A stretch of DNA of 51,145 bases from Frankia gtarii (GTDB lineage Bacteria > Actinomycetota > Actinomycetes > Frankiales > Frankiaceae), in assembly GCF_025403375.1 (NCBI RefSeq), contig NZ_JAMPTM010000015.1, positions 1-51,145 of the forward strand, written 5' to 3'. A program made the position numbers and the translations under genes. The notes under the pieces were generated by a model. That model searched no databases and had not been told where the DNA came from. It saw nothing but the letters and a program-made list of their open reading frames with translations. Shown here piece after piece: positions 7,679-16,027 of this stretch; position 1 is the stretch's first letter, and each line of letters begins with the position of its first letter.

Positions 7679-8641
7679 ATGAGAAGGTCCGTTCACCCGC
7701 CCGGCCGCCGCCTCTCCCTGGTTCTGTTGCTGCTGGTGGCCGCGTGTGGGCCGGTGGCGATCGGGAGCGGCGAGCACGGAGGGACCGGCGGGGGCTCGGC
7801 CAGCTCCGGCGGGCCGGCGTCGCCCGCACCGGCCGCACCGGCCGCACCGGCGAAATCTCACAACAAAGCGCCAACTTCATCGGTGGGATCCGCGTCGCCG
7901 GTGCCTGCGCCCACGCCCACCGGCGGTACGGCGGACACGGCGGCGACGGATCCGCCGAATCCGGTGTGGGGGACCCCGGTTCTGGCCGATTCCTTCAACG
8001 GAACCGCGCTCGATACGCGCCGATGGGTGGTCTACGATTCACCACAGGTCAAGTTGATGCCCCGTTCACCGGCGAATGTTGCCGTCTCGGCTGGCGCGCT
8101 GCGCCTCACCGGCTGGATCGATTCCGCCGGGCGGGACGTCTCGGGGGGTGTGGCAAGCCGCATCAATCTTCAGTACGGCCGCTGGGAGGCGAGGGTTCGG
8201 GCCGAACGCGGTTCGGGATACTCGGCGGTCGTCCTGCTCTGGCCGCAGTCGGAAAACTGGCCGACGGACGGTGAGATCGACATCGTCGAGGTGCCGGACC
8301 CTCAGCGGCAGGTCGGCGGCAACTTCCTGCATCTCGGCAGCGACAACCGGCAGATAGAGAACAAGGTTCACGCGGATTTCACCCAGTGGCACACCGTCGG
8401 GGTGGAGTGGCTGCCGAACCAGCTCACCTACTACCTCGATGGCCAGGTTGTCTGGACCGTCACTCGGCCGACGAGTTCACGCGAACGCAACATGATTCCG
8501 AGCAAGCCGATGCACATGACGCTGCAACATGACCGCGGCTGTTTCCAGCTCATTCCATGCCGTGACGCGCAGACGCCGCCCACCGTGTCGATGTACGTTG
8601 ATTGGATCAAAGTATATCGCGCCCCGTCGACACTGCTCTGA
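7679..8641 (+). CDS. GH16-family glycoside hydrolase, predicted lipoprotein
   Basis: Residues 1-24 are a lipoprotein signal peptide: basic n-region RRSVHPPGRR, hydrophobic LSLVLLLLVAAC, lipobox LVAAC. A Pro/Ala/Ser/Thr-rich linker of about 70 residues follows, then a GH16 jelly-roll domain with the diagnostic catalytic motif EIDIVEV (E199 nucleophile, D201, E204 acid/base). GH16 enzymes hydrolyse or transglycosylate beta-1,3/1,4-glucans or galactans; the exact substrate cannot be read here. The domain ends with WIKVYRAP, a normal family C-terminus. Start ATG 7679 was chosen because the signal peptide begins immediately after it. As the first gene of the polysaccharide island, it may trim or process the exported polymer at the cell surface. 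Confidence 0.88.
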   Translation: MRRSVHPPGRRLSLVLLLLVAACGPVAIGSGEHGGTGGGSASSGGPASPAPAAPAAPAKSHNKAPTSSVGSASPVPAPTPTGGTADTAATDPPNPVWGTPVLADSFNGTALDTRRWVVYDSPQVKLMPRSPANVAVSAGALRLTGWIDSAGRDVSGGVASRINLQYGRWEARVRAERGSGYSAVVLLWPQSENWPTDGEIDIVEVPDPQRQVGGNFLHLGSDNRQIENKVHADFTQWHTVGVEWLPNQLTYYLDGQVVWTVTRPTSSRERNMIPSKPMHMTLQHDRGCFQLIPCRDAQTPPTVSMYVDWIKVYRAPSTLL

Positions 8642-8694
8642 AGGCGCTCACCGCCGCGGACTCTCCCGCGGTGCCGACTCGGGGAGCCGACTCG

Positions 8695-8733
8695 GGAAAA
8701 AGAAAGGGGGCCGGGAGCCGAATCCGACGGCTC
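8695..8733 (-). terminator. candidate intrinsic terminator for the minus-strand glycosyltransferase operon
   Basis: On the minus strand a GAGCCG-(7 nt)-CGGCTC hairpin (8715-8733) is followed, after a short C-rich stretch, by a T-rich tract (complement of 8695-8704). A second hairpin with CCGCGG arms at 8654-8671 lies near the GH16 stop codon and could serve the plus strand, although it has no T tract. Confidence 0.45.
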
Positions 8734-8759
8734 GAGGCACCCCTTCTCTGTGCTTCTTC

Positions 8760-9761
8760 TCAGCTCGCGACGTGGCGCAGACCCAGCCGGCCCCGCACAT
8801 AGCCGAAGGAGGTCGCGGCCACCCCGAAGACGACGGCCGCCGCGCGGGCGCGGTGACCGCCGCCGGTCAGGTCGCGCCAGACGGCTCGTGGGAGAATCCG
8901 ACTCACGTAGGCGCGCTCGGCCTCCAGGGCCGATTCCTGGCCGACGAGGTCGGCGACCCGGGCCTTCGACAGCCCCTCGGCGTAGCAGCGTCGCCGGAAG
9001 TAGGTGAACGTCGCCCGCTCGGTGGTCACGCGATGGGCGACCACCGAGCCGGGTTCGTACAGGACGACCGCGTCCGGGTTGGACTGGCGTAGGCGGATCC
9101 CGAACTCGGTCTCCTCGCAGCCCATCGGGTCGGTTCCGGTGCGGCCGATGCCCTCGGTGAAGTCGCCGACCGCTTCAAAGGCCGAGCGCCGGAACGACAT
9201 GGAGGCGCCGATCGGGTTGCGCACGGGGGCGCGGGAGGTGGGCAGCCCCGTATAGCTGCATCCGACCACCCAGTCGAACTCGGGCGGGAACCAGCCCGGC
9301 CGATCAGTCGGCCAGGCCGCCAGGGCCGCTCCGCCGACGCCCATGACCTGGGGATCCGCGTAGGGCGCAAGCATGCGGTCGAGCCAGCCGGGCTCCGCCC
9401 GTGCGTCGTCGTCGAGGAACACGACAACGTCGCATGTAGTGGCGGCGATACCGGTGTTGCGGGCGCCGGACAGGCCGCGCGGGCCGGTGCTCGGCACGAC
9501 CGTCACGTCCGGCATGGCCGTCCCGGCGCGTCGCAGGAGCGCGTCGTTGTTGTCGACGATGAGGACCAGTTCGTCTCCGGCCGCGAGTTGCGCGCGGGCG
9601 CTGTCGACGGCTCCGCACAGGTCGTGCCAGCGTGCCTCGGTGTAGCAGCAGACGACCACCGAGGCGCTCGGTCGCTCACCGGCGGGGCGGCGTGCGGCCG
9701 CAGTGGCCTCGACGTCCTTGACCCCGAGGCTCCGGATGTCGTCGGTCAGGTTCTGGGTCAC
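8760..9761 (-). CDS. GT2-family glycosyltransferase
   Basis: GT-A fold glycosyltransferase: ASVVVCCYTEARW at the N-terminal strand, VLIVDNNDAL, a GLSGARNTGI helix, the DXD-like metal site VVFLDDDARAEPGW, and a distal CEETEFGIRLRQ acidic motif that often holds the catalytic base. It should transfer a sugar from a nucleotide donor during polysaccharide assembly on the cytoplasmic face. A C-terminal ~60-residue helical tail (GGHRARAAAVVFGVAATSFG) may contact the membrane. GTG 9761 was chosen as start because it overlaps the TGA of the upstream glycosyltransferase gene (GTGA, 9758-9761), implying coupled translation. The linked sugar and donor are unknown. Confidence 0.88.
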   Translation of the reverse strand: MTQNLTDDIRSLGVKDVEATAAARRPAGERPSASVVVCCYTEARWHDLCGAVDSARAQLAAGDELVLIVDNNDALLRRAGTAMPDVTVVPSTGPRGLSGARNTGIAATTCDVVVFLDDDARAEPGWLDRMLAPYADPQVMGVGGAALAAWPTDRPGWFPPEFDWVVGCSYTGLPTSRAPVRNPIGASMSFRRSAFEAVGDFTEGIGRTGTDPMGCEETEFGIRLRQSNPDAVVLYEPGSVVAHRVTTERATFTYFRRRCYAEGLSKARVADLVGQESALEAERAYVSRILPRAVWRDLTGGGHRARAAAVVFGVAATSFGYVRGRLGLRHVAS

Positions 9762-10606
9762 GCGCTCTCCAACTGCGTCGCGGAGTTGGTGACCAACGTG
9801 GGGGGACCGTCGGCGACGCCCCGCGGCTGAGGCTGCTCCGGGATCTCGAGTAGCGGATGCGGCAGGACGGTGGCGTGCGGTCGCAGTCGACCCTTCCCGC
9901 GCCGCTCGACGAGGATCGTGCGTAGCACCCGCATACCGTCGGAGACGGCGTTGAGGTTGCTGACGCCGTGGATCCGGTGGTGCTCGTAGCTGGGCACCTC
10001 GACCACACGCAGGCCGGCGAGGGCAACCCGCATGTTGATGAGAGTCTCGATCTCGAATCCGTCGCCCCAACGCTTCACCGAATCCGACGGGCCCGGGTCC
10101 ATCTCCAGGACGGGCAGGCACCGACGCCAGAAGGCGTTGTACCCGTAGCACAGATCGGTGTAGCGGCTGCCGATGAGCAGGTTCACCAGGCCGTTGAGAA
10201 TCCGGTTACCCAGAGCGCGCAGCCTGGTGATGTCGCCGCTCCCGCCGCCGGCGCAGAAGCGTGAGCCCTTGGCGAAGTCCGCGCCGAGGACGAGCGCCGA
10301 CACGTACGCGTCGATCTCGCCCGGGTCGGCTGAGCCGTCAGCATCGAGCATGACGATGATCGAGCCGGTGGCGGCCGCGAACCCGGACGCCAGCGCGTTG
10401 CCCTTCCCGCGCCGGGTCTGGTTCACGACGACCACGTCCGGACGCAGGCGGCGGGCGACCTCCACCGTTCCGTCTGTCGATCGTCCGTCGACGACCACGA
10501 TCTCCACGTCGGCTGGCAACCGCGCGAAGACATGCGCCAGATTGCGGGCCTCATTGAGCGTCGGAATGATGACGCTTACGGTCGGTCGATGCTGCGTTGA
10601 CGACAT
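9758..10606 (-). CDS. GT2-family glycosyltransferase (dolichyl/polyprenyl-phosphate sugar synthase-like)
   Basis: Soluble GT2 enzyme resembling DPM1-type synthases: TVSVIIPTLNEARNLAHV, IVVVDGRSTDGTVEVA, RRGKGNALASGFAAATG, the metal motif VMLDADGSADP and FAKGSRF. Such enzymes move a sugar, often mannose or glucose, from a nucleotide donor to a polyprenyl phosphate. No C-terminal membrane segment is seen in its 282 residues. The ATG at 10606 is preceded by a GGGGGG-type Shine-Dalgarno and gives MSSTQHRP; the frame is open further upstream without coding character. It is the first gene of a two-gene operon with the next GT2. A polyprenyl-linked donor could feed the two large membrane proteins encoded further downstream, but that is inference. 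Confidence 0.88.
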   Translation of the reverse strand: MSSTQHRPTVSVIIPTLNEARNLAHVFARLPADVEIVVVDGRSTDGTVEVARRLRPDVVVVNQTRRGKGNALASGFAAATGSIIVMLDADGSADPGEIDAYVSALVLGADFAKGSRFCAGGGSGDITRLRALGNRILNGLVNLLIGSRYTDLCYGYNAFWRRCLPVLEMDPGPSDSVKRWGDGFEIETLINMRVALAGLRVVEVPSYEHHRIHGVSNLNAVSDGMRVLRTILVERRGKGRLRPHATVLPHPLLEIPEQPQPRGVADGPPTLVTNSATQLESA

Positions 10607-11551
10607 GAGTGTTTCCCCCCATGGAAACTTGGTGCCCCCCGTGCGAAGGGCCGTGGGCGCTATGCGCTGCAGGAACCTCGACAGCCGGAGTCCGCCGCGG
10701 AGGAATGCTGTGGATGGAGGCTGAAACTCTCCCCGTGCCTCGGGCCCCCCTGCCGGCCGTCGCCGGTTCTTGGCGCACACCACATACCCTCGGTGAACAA
10801 TAGCAGGACCCGGTGCTCGGGGCTACCGGTCCGTCGATCCCCTCGAAGGTTCCGCACATGCCATGGCTCGATCACGCTTTGTGATGCCAGTCGGATCGCG
10901 ATTGTTTCGACTGGAGCAAAGGCCGGTGGGCGGCGGCATTGGAACCCGCGCGCTAACCATCAGATCGACCGGTCGGCAAGGTGAACGGTCGATGTGTAAC
11001 TAGAATCTCTAGATGATGGCCGCCCGGCCTGGTCGGGCGCGGGACGCCGGGTCGGGGGCGGACCAAGTCGATCGTGGGGCCCGCAAGAGAACTGACCGGG
11101 TCTGCTGCGTAACAAGCGCGTGAAGCCCGCTTACCGGCGGTTACGTGGTCTTGGGTGGATCCGGTCCTGGGCGTCCGGCCTCCGGCGGGGGCCCACCGTC
11201 GTGCTAGCATGACCGGAACGGGTGGCGTATACGCAAAAGGGCATGGAAGCCTGGGACGCCACCTTCCGAAGGCTGGGGGGCTGGTTCGGGGGCGGACACT
11301 TCGCGCATAAATACTTTATTACCGCCATTAGGGTAGAAATGGTCAAAATTGCCCATGGCGGATCTCTGCCGTTGGTCGATTTGGGGGCTGGCTTCAGCAT
11401 GCTCGAATTTGATCGGCAAGGCGGCGCGGAGCGTTCCAATCTGTCATCCCGCACGGCGTCGGAAAGTCCGACCGCTCTGGTTGCACCTCGCTGTTCTCTC
11501 AGGCAGGCCGAAAGCGCCTGCGCGACGCCGAATCCAACGGACGAACCTCAG
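10607..11551. other. long divergent intergenic region between two glycosyltransferase genes
   Basis: About 945 nt with no convincing gene on either strand. Open frames here lack coding character and known motifs. GC falls noticeably at about 10880-11020 and 11290-11420. A short CTAGA-ATC-TCTAG dyad sits at 11000-11012. The region presumably holds the divergent promoters for the 8760-10606 operon and for the rightward glycosyltransferase/flippase operon. Confidence 0.5.
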
Positions 11552-13066
11552 ATGTGTGGTCAAGAGCACATTCCCGCGGCCATCAAGGCCAATAGTGTCA
11601 CGCTTCCCTCGTGCGTCGACGGCGCCTCCATCTCGTCCCCGTCGGCAGATGCCCTTGCCACCAATGCGTCCAGGTCCGTGACCGGGCCCGGCGCGAATCC
11701 CGAACCTCCGTCGTCACTCGCGCGGCGACTTCTCACCACCCTCGTGGCCTGGCACCGGCTCGCGGTCCTGTGCTCGCGGGTGCAGGGGCGTCATCGAGTC
11801 GTCGGCCAGGAGCCGGACGCCGGCCGGCCCGTCCGGATCGCGGAATACGAGCTGACCACCGCGCTACTGACGGCCAGGGCGGCGGTCGGTCGCCCACAGG
11901 CCGTCTTCGGCGAGGTCCGGGTGCTGGTCCGCTGTCATGGTGTCCCGGTCGGGCAGCTCGAGATCCCGGACAGCGGGGACGGCAACGCGGTCGAGGTACC
12001 CCTGCTGGTCAAAAAGCAGCGGCTGGATCAGCACGAGTGCTCCCATGCCTGGCCGGTCTCCGTGCACGAGCGGCGCAGCCCGGCCAGCGTGGTCATCCCG
12101 ACCCGCGACCGGCCGGCGAGCCTCGGTCGGCTGATCACCTCCCTGCGCGCGGTAGCTGCCACCGATATCGAGTTCCTGATCGTCGACAACGCCCCGGCCA
12201 CCGCCGCGACCAGGGATCTTGTCGAGACGGTCGGCCGGTCCGACGGGCGTTTCCGCTACCTGTGCGAGCCACGCCGGGGCGCGGCCCGCGCGCGAAACAC
12301 CGGGCTCGCCGCGGCCGGGGGGCGTGCCATCGCCTTCCTCGACGACGACACCCAGGTCGACCAGCACTGGCTTCCGGCGATCCTCAGCGGGTTCGACGCC
12401 GCGGCCGACGTCGGCTGTGTGACCGGTCTGGTGCTGCCCGACGAACTGACGACCTCGGCGCAGATCTGGTTCGAGCAGTACGGCGGCTTCGGAAAGGGGT
12501 TCGAGCGGAGGATCTACGACCGCTGGACCCGGGCGAGCGCCCTCTACCCATACGCCGCCGGCGCCTTCGGTTCTGGCAACAACGTCGCCTTCGACGCGGA
12601 CACCGTCCGCGAGCTCGGTGGCTTCAACGAGATCCTCGGACCCGGCACGCCGACGCACGCCGGAGAGGATCTTGAACTGTTTACTCGGACCATCCGCTCC
12701 GGTCATCGGATCGTCTACGAGCCGTCGGCGATCGTTTACCACACCCATCGTCAGCAGTACGGCGAGCTCCTCGACCAGCTCCGCAACTACGGCACCGGGC
12801 TGTCCGCGATGCTGCTGGCCCAGGCCGCGGCCAGCCCCCGGGACCTCCTGGAGATCATGCGCCGGGTACCTGCCGGGCTGCTGTTCCTCCTGCTTCCGCG
12901 GTCGTCGAAGAACGTCAGCCGCGGGCCGCGTTTCCCCGCCGAGCTGGTGCTGACCGAGGTGCTCGGCGTCGCCTCGGGACCGTTCGCGTACGCGCAGGCG
13001 CGTCGCGCCCAGCTCCGTCGCGGCGACCAGAGTAGGCCAGGTGAAGCGGAGGACCACGCGAGGTGA
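11552..13066 (+). CDS. GT2-family glycosyltransferase with N-terminal extension
   Basis: The GT-A core spans roughly the C-terminal 330 residues: SPASVVIPTRDRPASLGRLI, FLIVDNAPAT, GAARARNTGLAAAGG, the metal site AFLDDDTQVDQHW and the acidic THAGEDLELF motif. Before it lies a ~120-residue region (ALLTARAAVGRPQ, VRVLVRCHGVPVGQLEIP) of a kind seen ahead of other actinobacterial GT2 domains. The start is uncertain: ATG 11552 is annotated, but GTG 11678 is a good alternative and composition becomes clearly coding only after about 11590. It is coupled by a GTGA overlap to the flippase gene (13063-13066). Likely adds a sugar to the lipid-linked repeat before export. Confidence 0.82.
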   Translation: MCGQEHIPAAIKANSVTLPSCVDGASISSPSADALATNASRSVTGPGANPEPPSSLARRLLTTLVAWHRLAVLCSRVQGRHRVVGQEPDAGRPVRIAEYELTTALLTARAAVGRPQAVFGEVRVLVRCHGVPVGQLEIPDSGDGNAVEVPLLVKKQRLDQHECSHAWPVSVHERRSPASVVIPTRDRPASLGRLITSLRAVAATDIEFLIVDNAPATAATRDLVETVGRSDGRFRYLCEPRRGAARARNTGLAAAGGRAIAFLDDDTQVDQHWLPAILSGFDAAADVGCVTGLVLPDELTTSAQIWFEQYGGFGKGFERRIYDRWTRASALYPYAAGAFGSGNNVAFDADTVRELGGFNEILGPGTPTHAGEDLELFTRTIRSGHRIVYEPSAIVYHTHRQQYGELLDQLRNYGTGLSAMLLAQAAASPRDLLEIMRRVPAGLLFLLLPRSSKNVSRGPRFPAELVLTEVLGVASGPFAYAQARRAQLRRGDQSRPGEAEDHAR

Positions 13067-14856
13067 AGCGGAGTAGCCCTGAGCGCCCCGTCGAGCGCGG
13101 GCGGGAACAATCCCGCCCGCGCCATGCCCGGATCAGATCCCGTCCGCGGTTCGCCCCTCTGCGGGCAGTCGCCTCGGTGACGGGGATCCTGCGTTCGCCG
13201 TTGCTGCGCAACGCGATCCTGCTGATGGCGTCCACGGCTATCACCGGAGTGCTCGGCATCGCCTTCTGGGCGATCGCCGCCTGGAAATATTCGCCCGAGA
13301 ACGTGGGGCGCGCCTCTACCGCCGTCTCCACGATGCTGCTGCTGTCCGGGCTGGCCCAGCTCAACCAGCAGAACATCCTGCCGGCCACCATCTCCGCGGC
13401 GGCGAAGCCCCGCCGGAAGATCATCCGAGACGCGTACGCCCTGTCCGGCCTGCTGGCGACGGTGCTCGCTCTGGGCTTCGTGGCGCTGTTCGGCCGCAGC
13501 ACGTTCCTCGGTGACTTCAGCCCGTGGTTCTCGGTGTTCTTCGTGGCCGCGGTCGCCTTCTGGTGCGTGTTCACGTTGCAGGACTCGGTGCTCGCCGGGC
13601 TTCGCAAGGCGCCCTGGGTGCCGATCGAGAACGCGTTCTTCGCGGGGGCGAAGCTCGTCCTGCTCTTTGCGTTCGCCACCCTCGGGATCTCCGCCGGCCT
13701 GTTCTACGCTTGGACGGCACCGGTCTTCCTGCTCGTCATCGTCATCAACGCGCTCATCTGGCGCCGGGTGCTGCCGGGGAAGGGGTTCCCCGACCGTACC
13801 GGGCCACTGCCCGTGGTGGTGCCGGCGGCGGCCGGATCCCGACGGCGGGCCGACTGGTACATCATCGGCGACATGGCCGGTGGGCTGGTCCAGCTCGCGG
13901 CCACCACCCTGCTGCCCGTCATCGTCTCCGCCCGGCTGGGTTACGAGGCCACCGCGTACTTCTACACATCGTGGAACCTGGTTTCGGTCTTCGACCAGCT
14001 CATGGGCGGTGCCACCGCGTCCCTGACCGTCGAGGGCACCCGGGATTCGTCCCGGGTCAGCGCTCACATCCTCAGCATGGTCAAGTTCTTGCTGGCGTTC
14101 ATCGTCCCGGTCGCGCTGCTCACGGCGATCTTCTCGGGCACCCTGCTCGGCGTCTTCGGCAGCGAGTACTCGCACGAGGGGACGAATCTACTGGCGTGCC
14201 TCGCGGTGGGCGCCATTTTCCGGGCCACGATCCTGCTGGCGGTGTCGATCAGCCGGGTGCAGCGCAAGGCGTGGCTGCTGCTGGCCATCCAGGGTTCCGT
14301 GAGCGCCTGCCTGTTGACGACGGCGTTGATCGTCGGATCCCACGGGTTGACCGCTATCGGGCTGGCATACCTCGGTTGTCACGTGGTGATTGCCTTGGCC
14401 GTGGTGCCGATCTACGTCAAGGCGTTGCGCCGGCCGTCGCCGGCATCCGACCCTGCCCGCGCCGGGCTGCGGGAACCTGCGCCCAGCCGGGGCCGGCCCG
14501 TACTGCCCCTGCCCTATGCCGATGTCCCGGAACTGGACCTGGTGGTATCCGAGCAGCCCGACCCGTACTTTTCGGACCCGGACCCGTACCTTCACGACCC
14601 CGAGACGACCTGGCTCATCGAGCGCCGGCCGTCGTTGCCCGACCCCCGGCAGTCCGGCCCGCGCCCACCGGCATCGCCTGCCCGCAGCGCGGGGCCGGCG
14701 GCGCCGTCCGCGCGGGAGCATGTCGCCGATCCGGCGCGTGCCGGCGGCGAGCTCGACACTTCGCGGTCGTCGTCGGAGCTGAGCGGGCCGGCCGGCCGGC
14801 GGGATCACCGGCTGGCATCGCCGCATTCGGATCATCATATGAGGACGGTCTTGTAG
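13063..14856 (+). CDS. Wzx-like polysaccharide flippase with disordered C-terminal tail
   Basis: About twelve hydrophobic segments occupy residues ~45-465 (for example LLRNAILLMASTAITGVLG and VQLAATTLLPVIVSARLGYE), the pattern of polysaccharide exporters of the MATE/MOP superfamily that flip polyprenyl-linked oligosaccharides. The N-terminal ~40 residues are strongly basic, consistent with a cytoplasmic tail. The last ~130 residues are Pro/Arg/Asp-rich and disordered, longer than in usual Wzx proteins. GTG start overlaps the preceding glycosyltransferase stop by 4 nt. The next gene starts 2 nt after its stop, so all three are one transcription unit. Confidence 0.88.
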   Translation: MKRSSPERPVERGREQSRPRHARIRSRPRFAPLRAVASVTGILRSPLLRNAILLMASTAITGVLGIAFWAIAAWKYSPENVGRASTAVSTMLLLSGLAQLNQQNILPATISAAAKPRRKIIRDAYALSGLLATVLALGFVALFGRSTFLGDFSPWFSVFFVAAVAFWCVFTLQDSVLAGLRKAPWVPIENAFFAGAKLVLLFAFATLGISAGLFYAWTAPVFLLVIVINALIWRRVLPGKGFPDRTGPLPVVVPAAAGSRRRADWYIIGDMAGGLVQLAATTLLPVIVSARLGYEATAYFYTSWNLVSVFDQLMGGATASLTVEGTRDSSRVSAHILSMVKFLLAFIVPVALLTAIFSGTLLGVFGSEYSHEGTNLLACLAVGAIFRATILLAVSISRVQRKAWLLLAIQGSVSACLLTTALIVGSHGLTAIGLAYLGCHVVIALAVVPIYVKALRRPSPASDPARAGLREPAPSRGRPVLPLPYADVPELDLVVSEQPDPYFSDPDPYLHDPETTWLIERRPSLPDPRQSGPRPPASPARSAGPAAPSAREHVADPARAGGELDTSRSSSELSGPAGRRDHRLASPHSDHHMRTVL

Positions 14857-14858
14857 AG

Positions 14859-15914
14859 ATGCAGAAAGTCGCACTGGCCTATCTCGGTTATGCCGGTCGC
14901 GGAAACCTCGGCGACGACGCGATCGAGCTCGTGTACAGGCGGGCGCTCCCGCAGGCGCGGATCGCCGCCCTGCCGCTGTATCCCGGGGACCTCCCTGGCC
15001 ATCTGCGGGAGCGTCGGCACCTGAGTTTCCGGGACGCCTCCCTGCTGCTCGGCGGCGGAACAGTGATCGGGCGCAAGAACTGGCGGGTACACCTGCTGAC
15101 CGGCGGTCGGCTCGCGGGGCGCCGCCCGTTCCACATGCTCGGTGCAGGCGTCGAGGACCCGGTGTTCCAGGGTCGTAACTCGTTCTCCGCGAATGGAGAG
15201 CTGCGCCGGTGGCGACCGCTGCTGGAGCAGTTCGACCGGGTGACCGTGCGCGGACCGCGCTCCGCGGAGCTGCTGGGGACCATCGGAGTGGTCAGCGAGG
15301 TCGTGGGGGATCCGGCTCTGCTGCTCGAACCTGGTCCGCTGCCGCGGACGGTGGATGCGGGCGTACTCGGCCTCAACGTCGGCTGGGGCGACGACATGTG
15401 GGGGCACGATCCCGAACGGGTCGGCCGGGAGCTCGCCGGTACGCTGCGCCAGCTCGCCCGGCGCGGCTGGCAGTTCCGGGCCTTCCTCGCCAACGACAGC
15501 GACCGGGCCTACACCGAACGGCTGCTGGCCGACGCCGGGGTGACCGACCGGACCGAGGTGTACGTCACCGTCGATCCGGACACCTACCTGCACTCGGTGC
15601 GCGGCTGCTCGGTGCTCGTGGCCCAGCGGCTGCACGCGGCGATCCTGGCCTGCTGCGCGGCCGTGCCGACCATCGCCATCGGCTACCAGCCCAAGTGCGA
15701 CGACTTCATGGCCTCCCTTGGCCAGGAGCGGTTCCTCCTGCGTACGGACGAGGTCGACGCCGAGTCGCTCGTCGACCTGGTGGAGAAGGTCGACGCGGAC
15801 CGCACGGACCACGTGATGCGGCTGCAGATCGCCGTCGACGCGCGCCGCGCGGCCCTGCGCGCGGCGCTGGCGCGCATCGGCGATCAGCTCGGCCTCGACC
15901 ACGCCGCCGGGTAG
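14859..15914 (+). CDS. polysaccharide pyruvyl transferase family protein
   Basis: Resembles PF04230/CsaB-type enzymes that add ketal pyruvate from phosphoenolpyruvate to sugars of surface polysaccharides. Visible family features: N-terminal YLGYAGRGNLGDDAIEL, the glycine-rich LLLGGGTVIGRKNW, TVRGPRSAELL, and the C-terminal VAQRLHAAILACCAAVPTIA with the conserved RLH followed by AIGYQPKCDDF. Length of 351 residues is normal. Start ATG 14859 follows the flippase stop by 2 nt. Pyruvylation adds negative charge to the polymer. The acceptor sugar cannot be deduced. Confidence 0.88.
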   Translation: MQKVALAYLGYAGRGNLGDDAIELVYRRALPQARIAALPLYPGDLPGHLRERRHLSFRDASLLLGGGTVIGRKNWRVHLLTGGRLAGRRPFHMLGAGVEDPVFQGRNSFSANGELRRWRPLLEQFDRVTVRGPRSAELLGTIGVVSEVVGDPALLLEPGPLPRTVDAGVLGLNVGWGDDMWGHDPERVGRELAGTLRQLARRGWQFRAFLANDSDRAYTERLLADAGVTDRTEVYVTVDPDTYLHSVRGCSVLVAQRLHAAILACCAAVPTIAIGYQPKCDDFMASLGQERFLLRTDEVDAESLVDLVEKVDADRTDHVMRLQIAVDARRAALRAALARIGDQLGLDHAAG

Positions 15915-15969
15915 GCACCCGGGCGCGCCCCGACCATCCCCGGCGTCGGCTTGTCCGTCGCGCCAGTCA

Positions 15970-16013
15970 CATCCACCCGGCATCCACCCGGCTTCCCCCG
16001 GCATCCACCCAGC
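15970..16013 (+). repeat. 11-bp tandem repeat CATCCACCCGG
   Basis: Two exact copies of CATCCACCCGG, a degenerate copy (CTTCCCCCGG) and a final CATCCACCCAG lie in the 113-nt gap before the next gene, ending at its ribosome-binding region. Confidence 0.7.
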
Positions 16014-16027
16014 GGAGACAGGTTCAC

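Noticed and set aside
11000-11012. CTAGA-ATC-TCTAG dyad as a possible operator
   Set aside because: Arms of only 5 bp in a 945-nt spacer; such a short dyad is easily due to chance.
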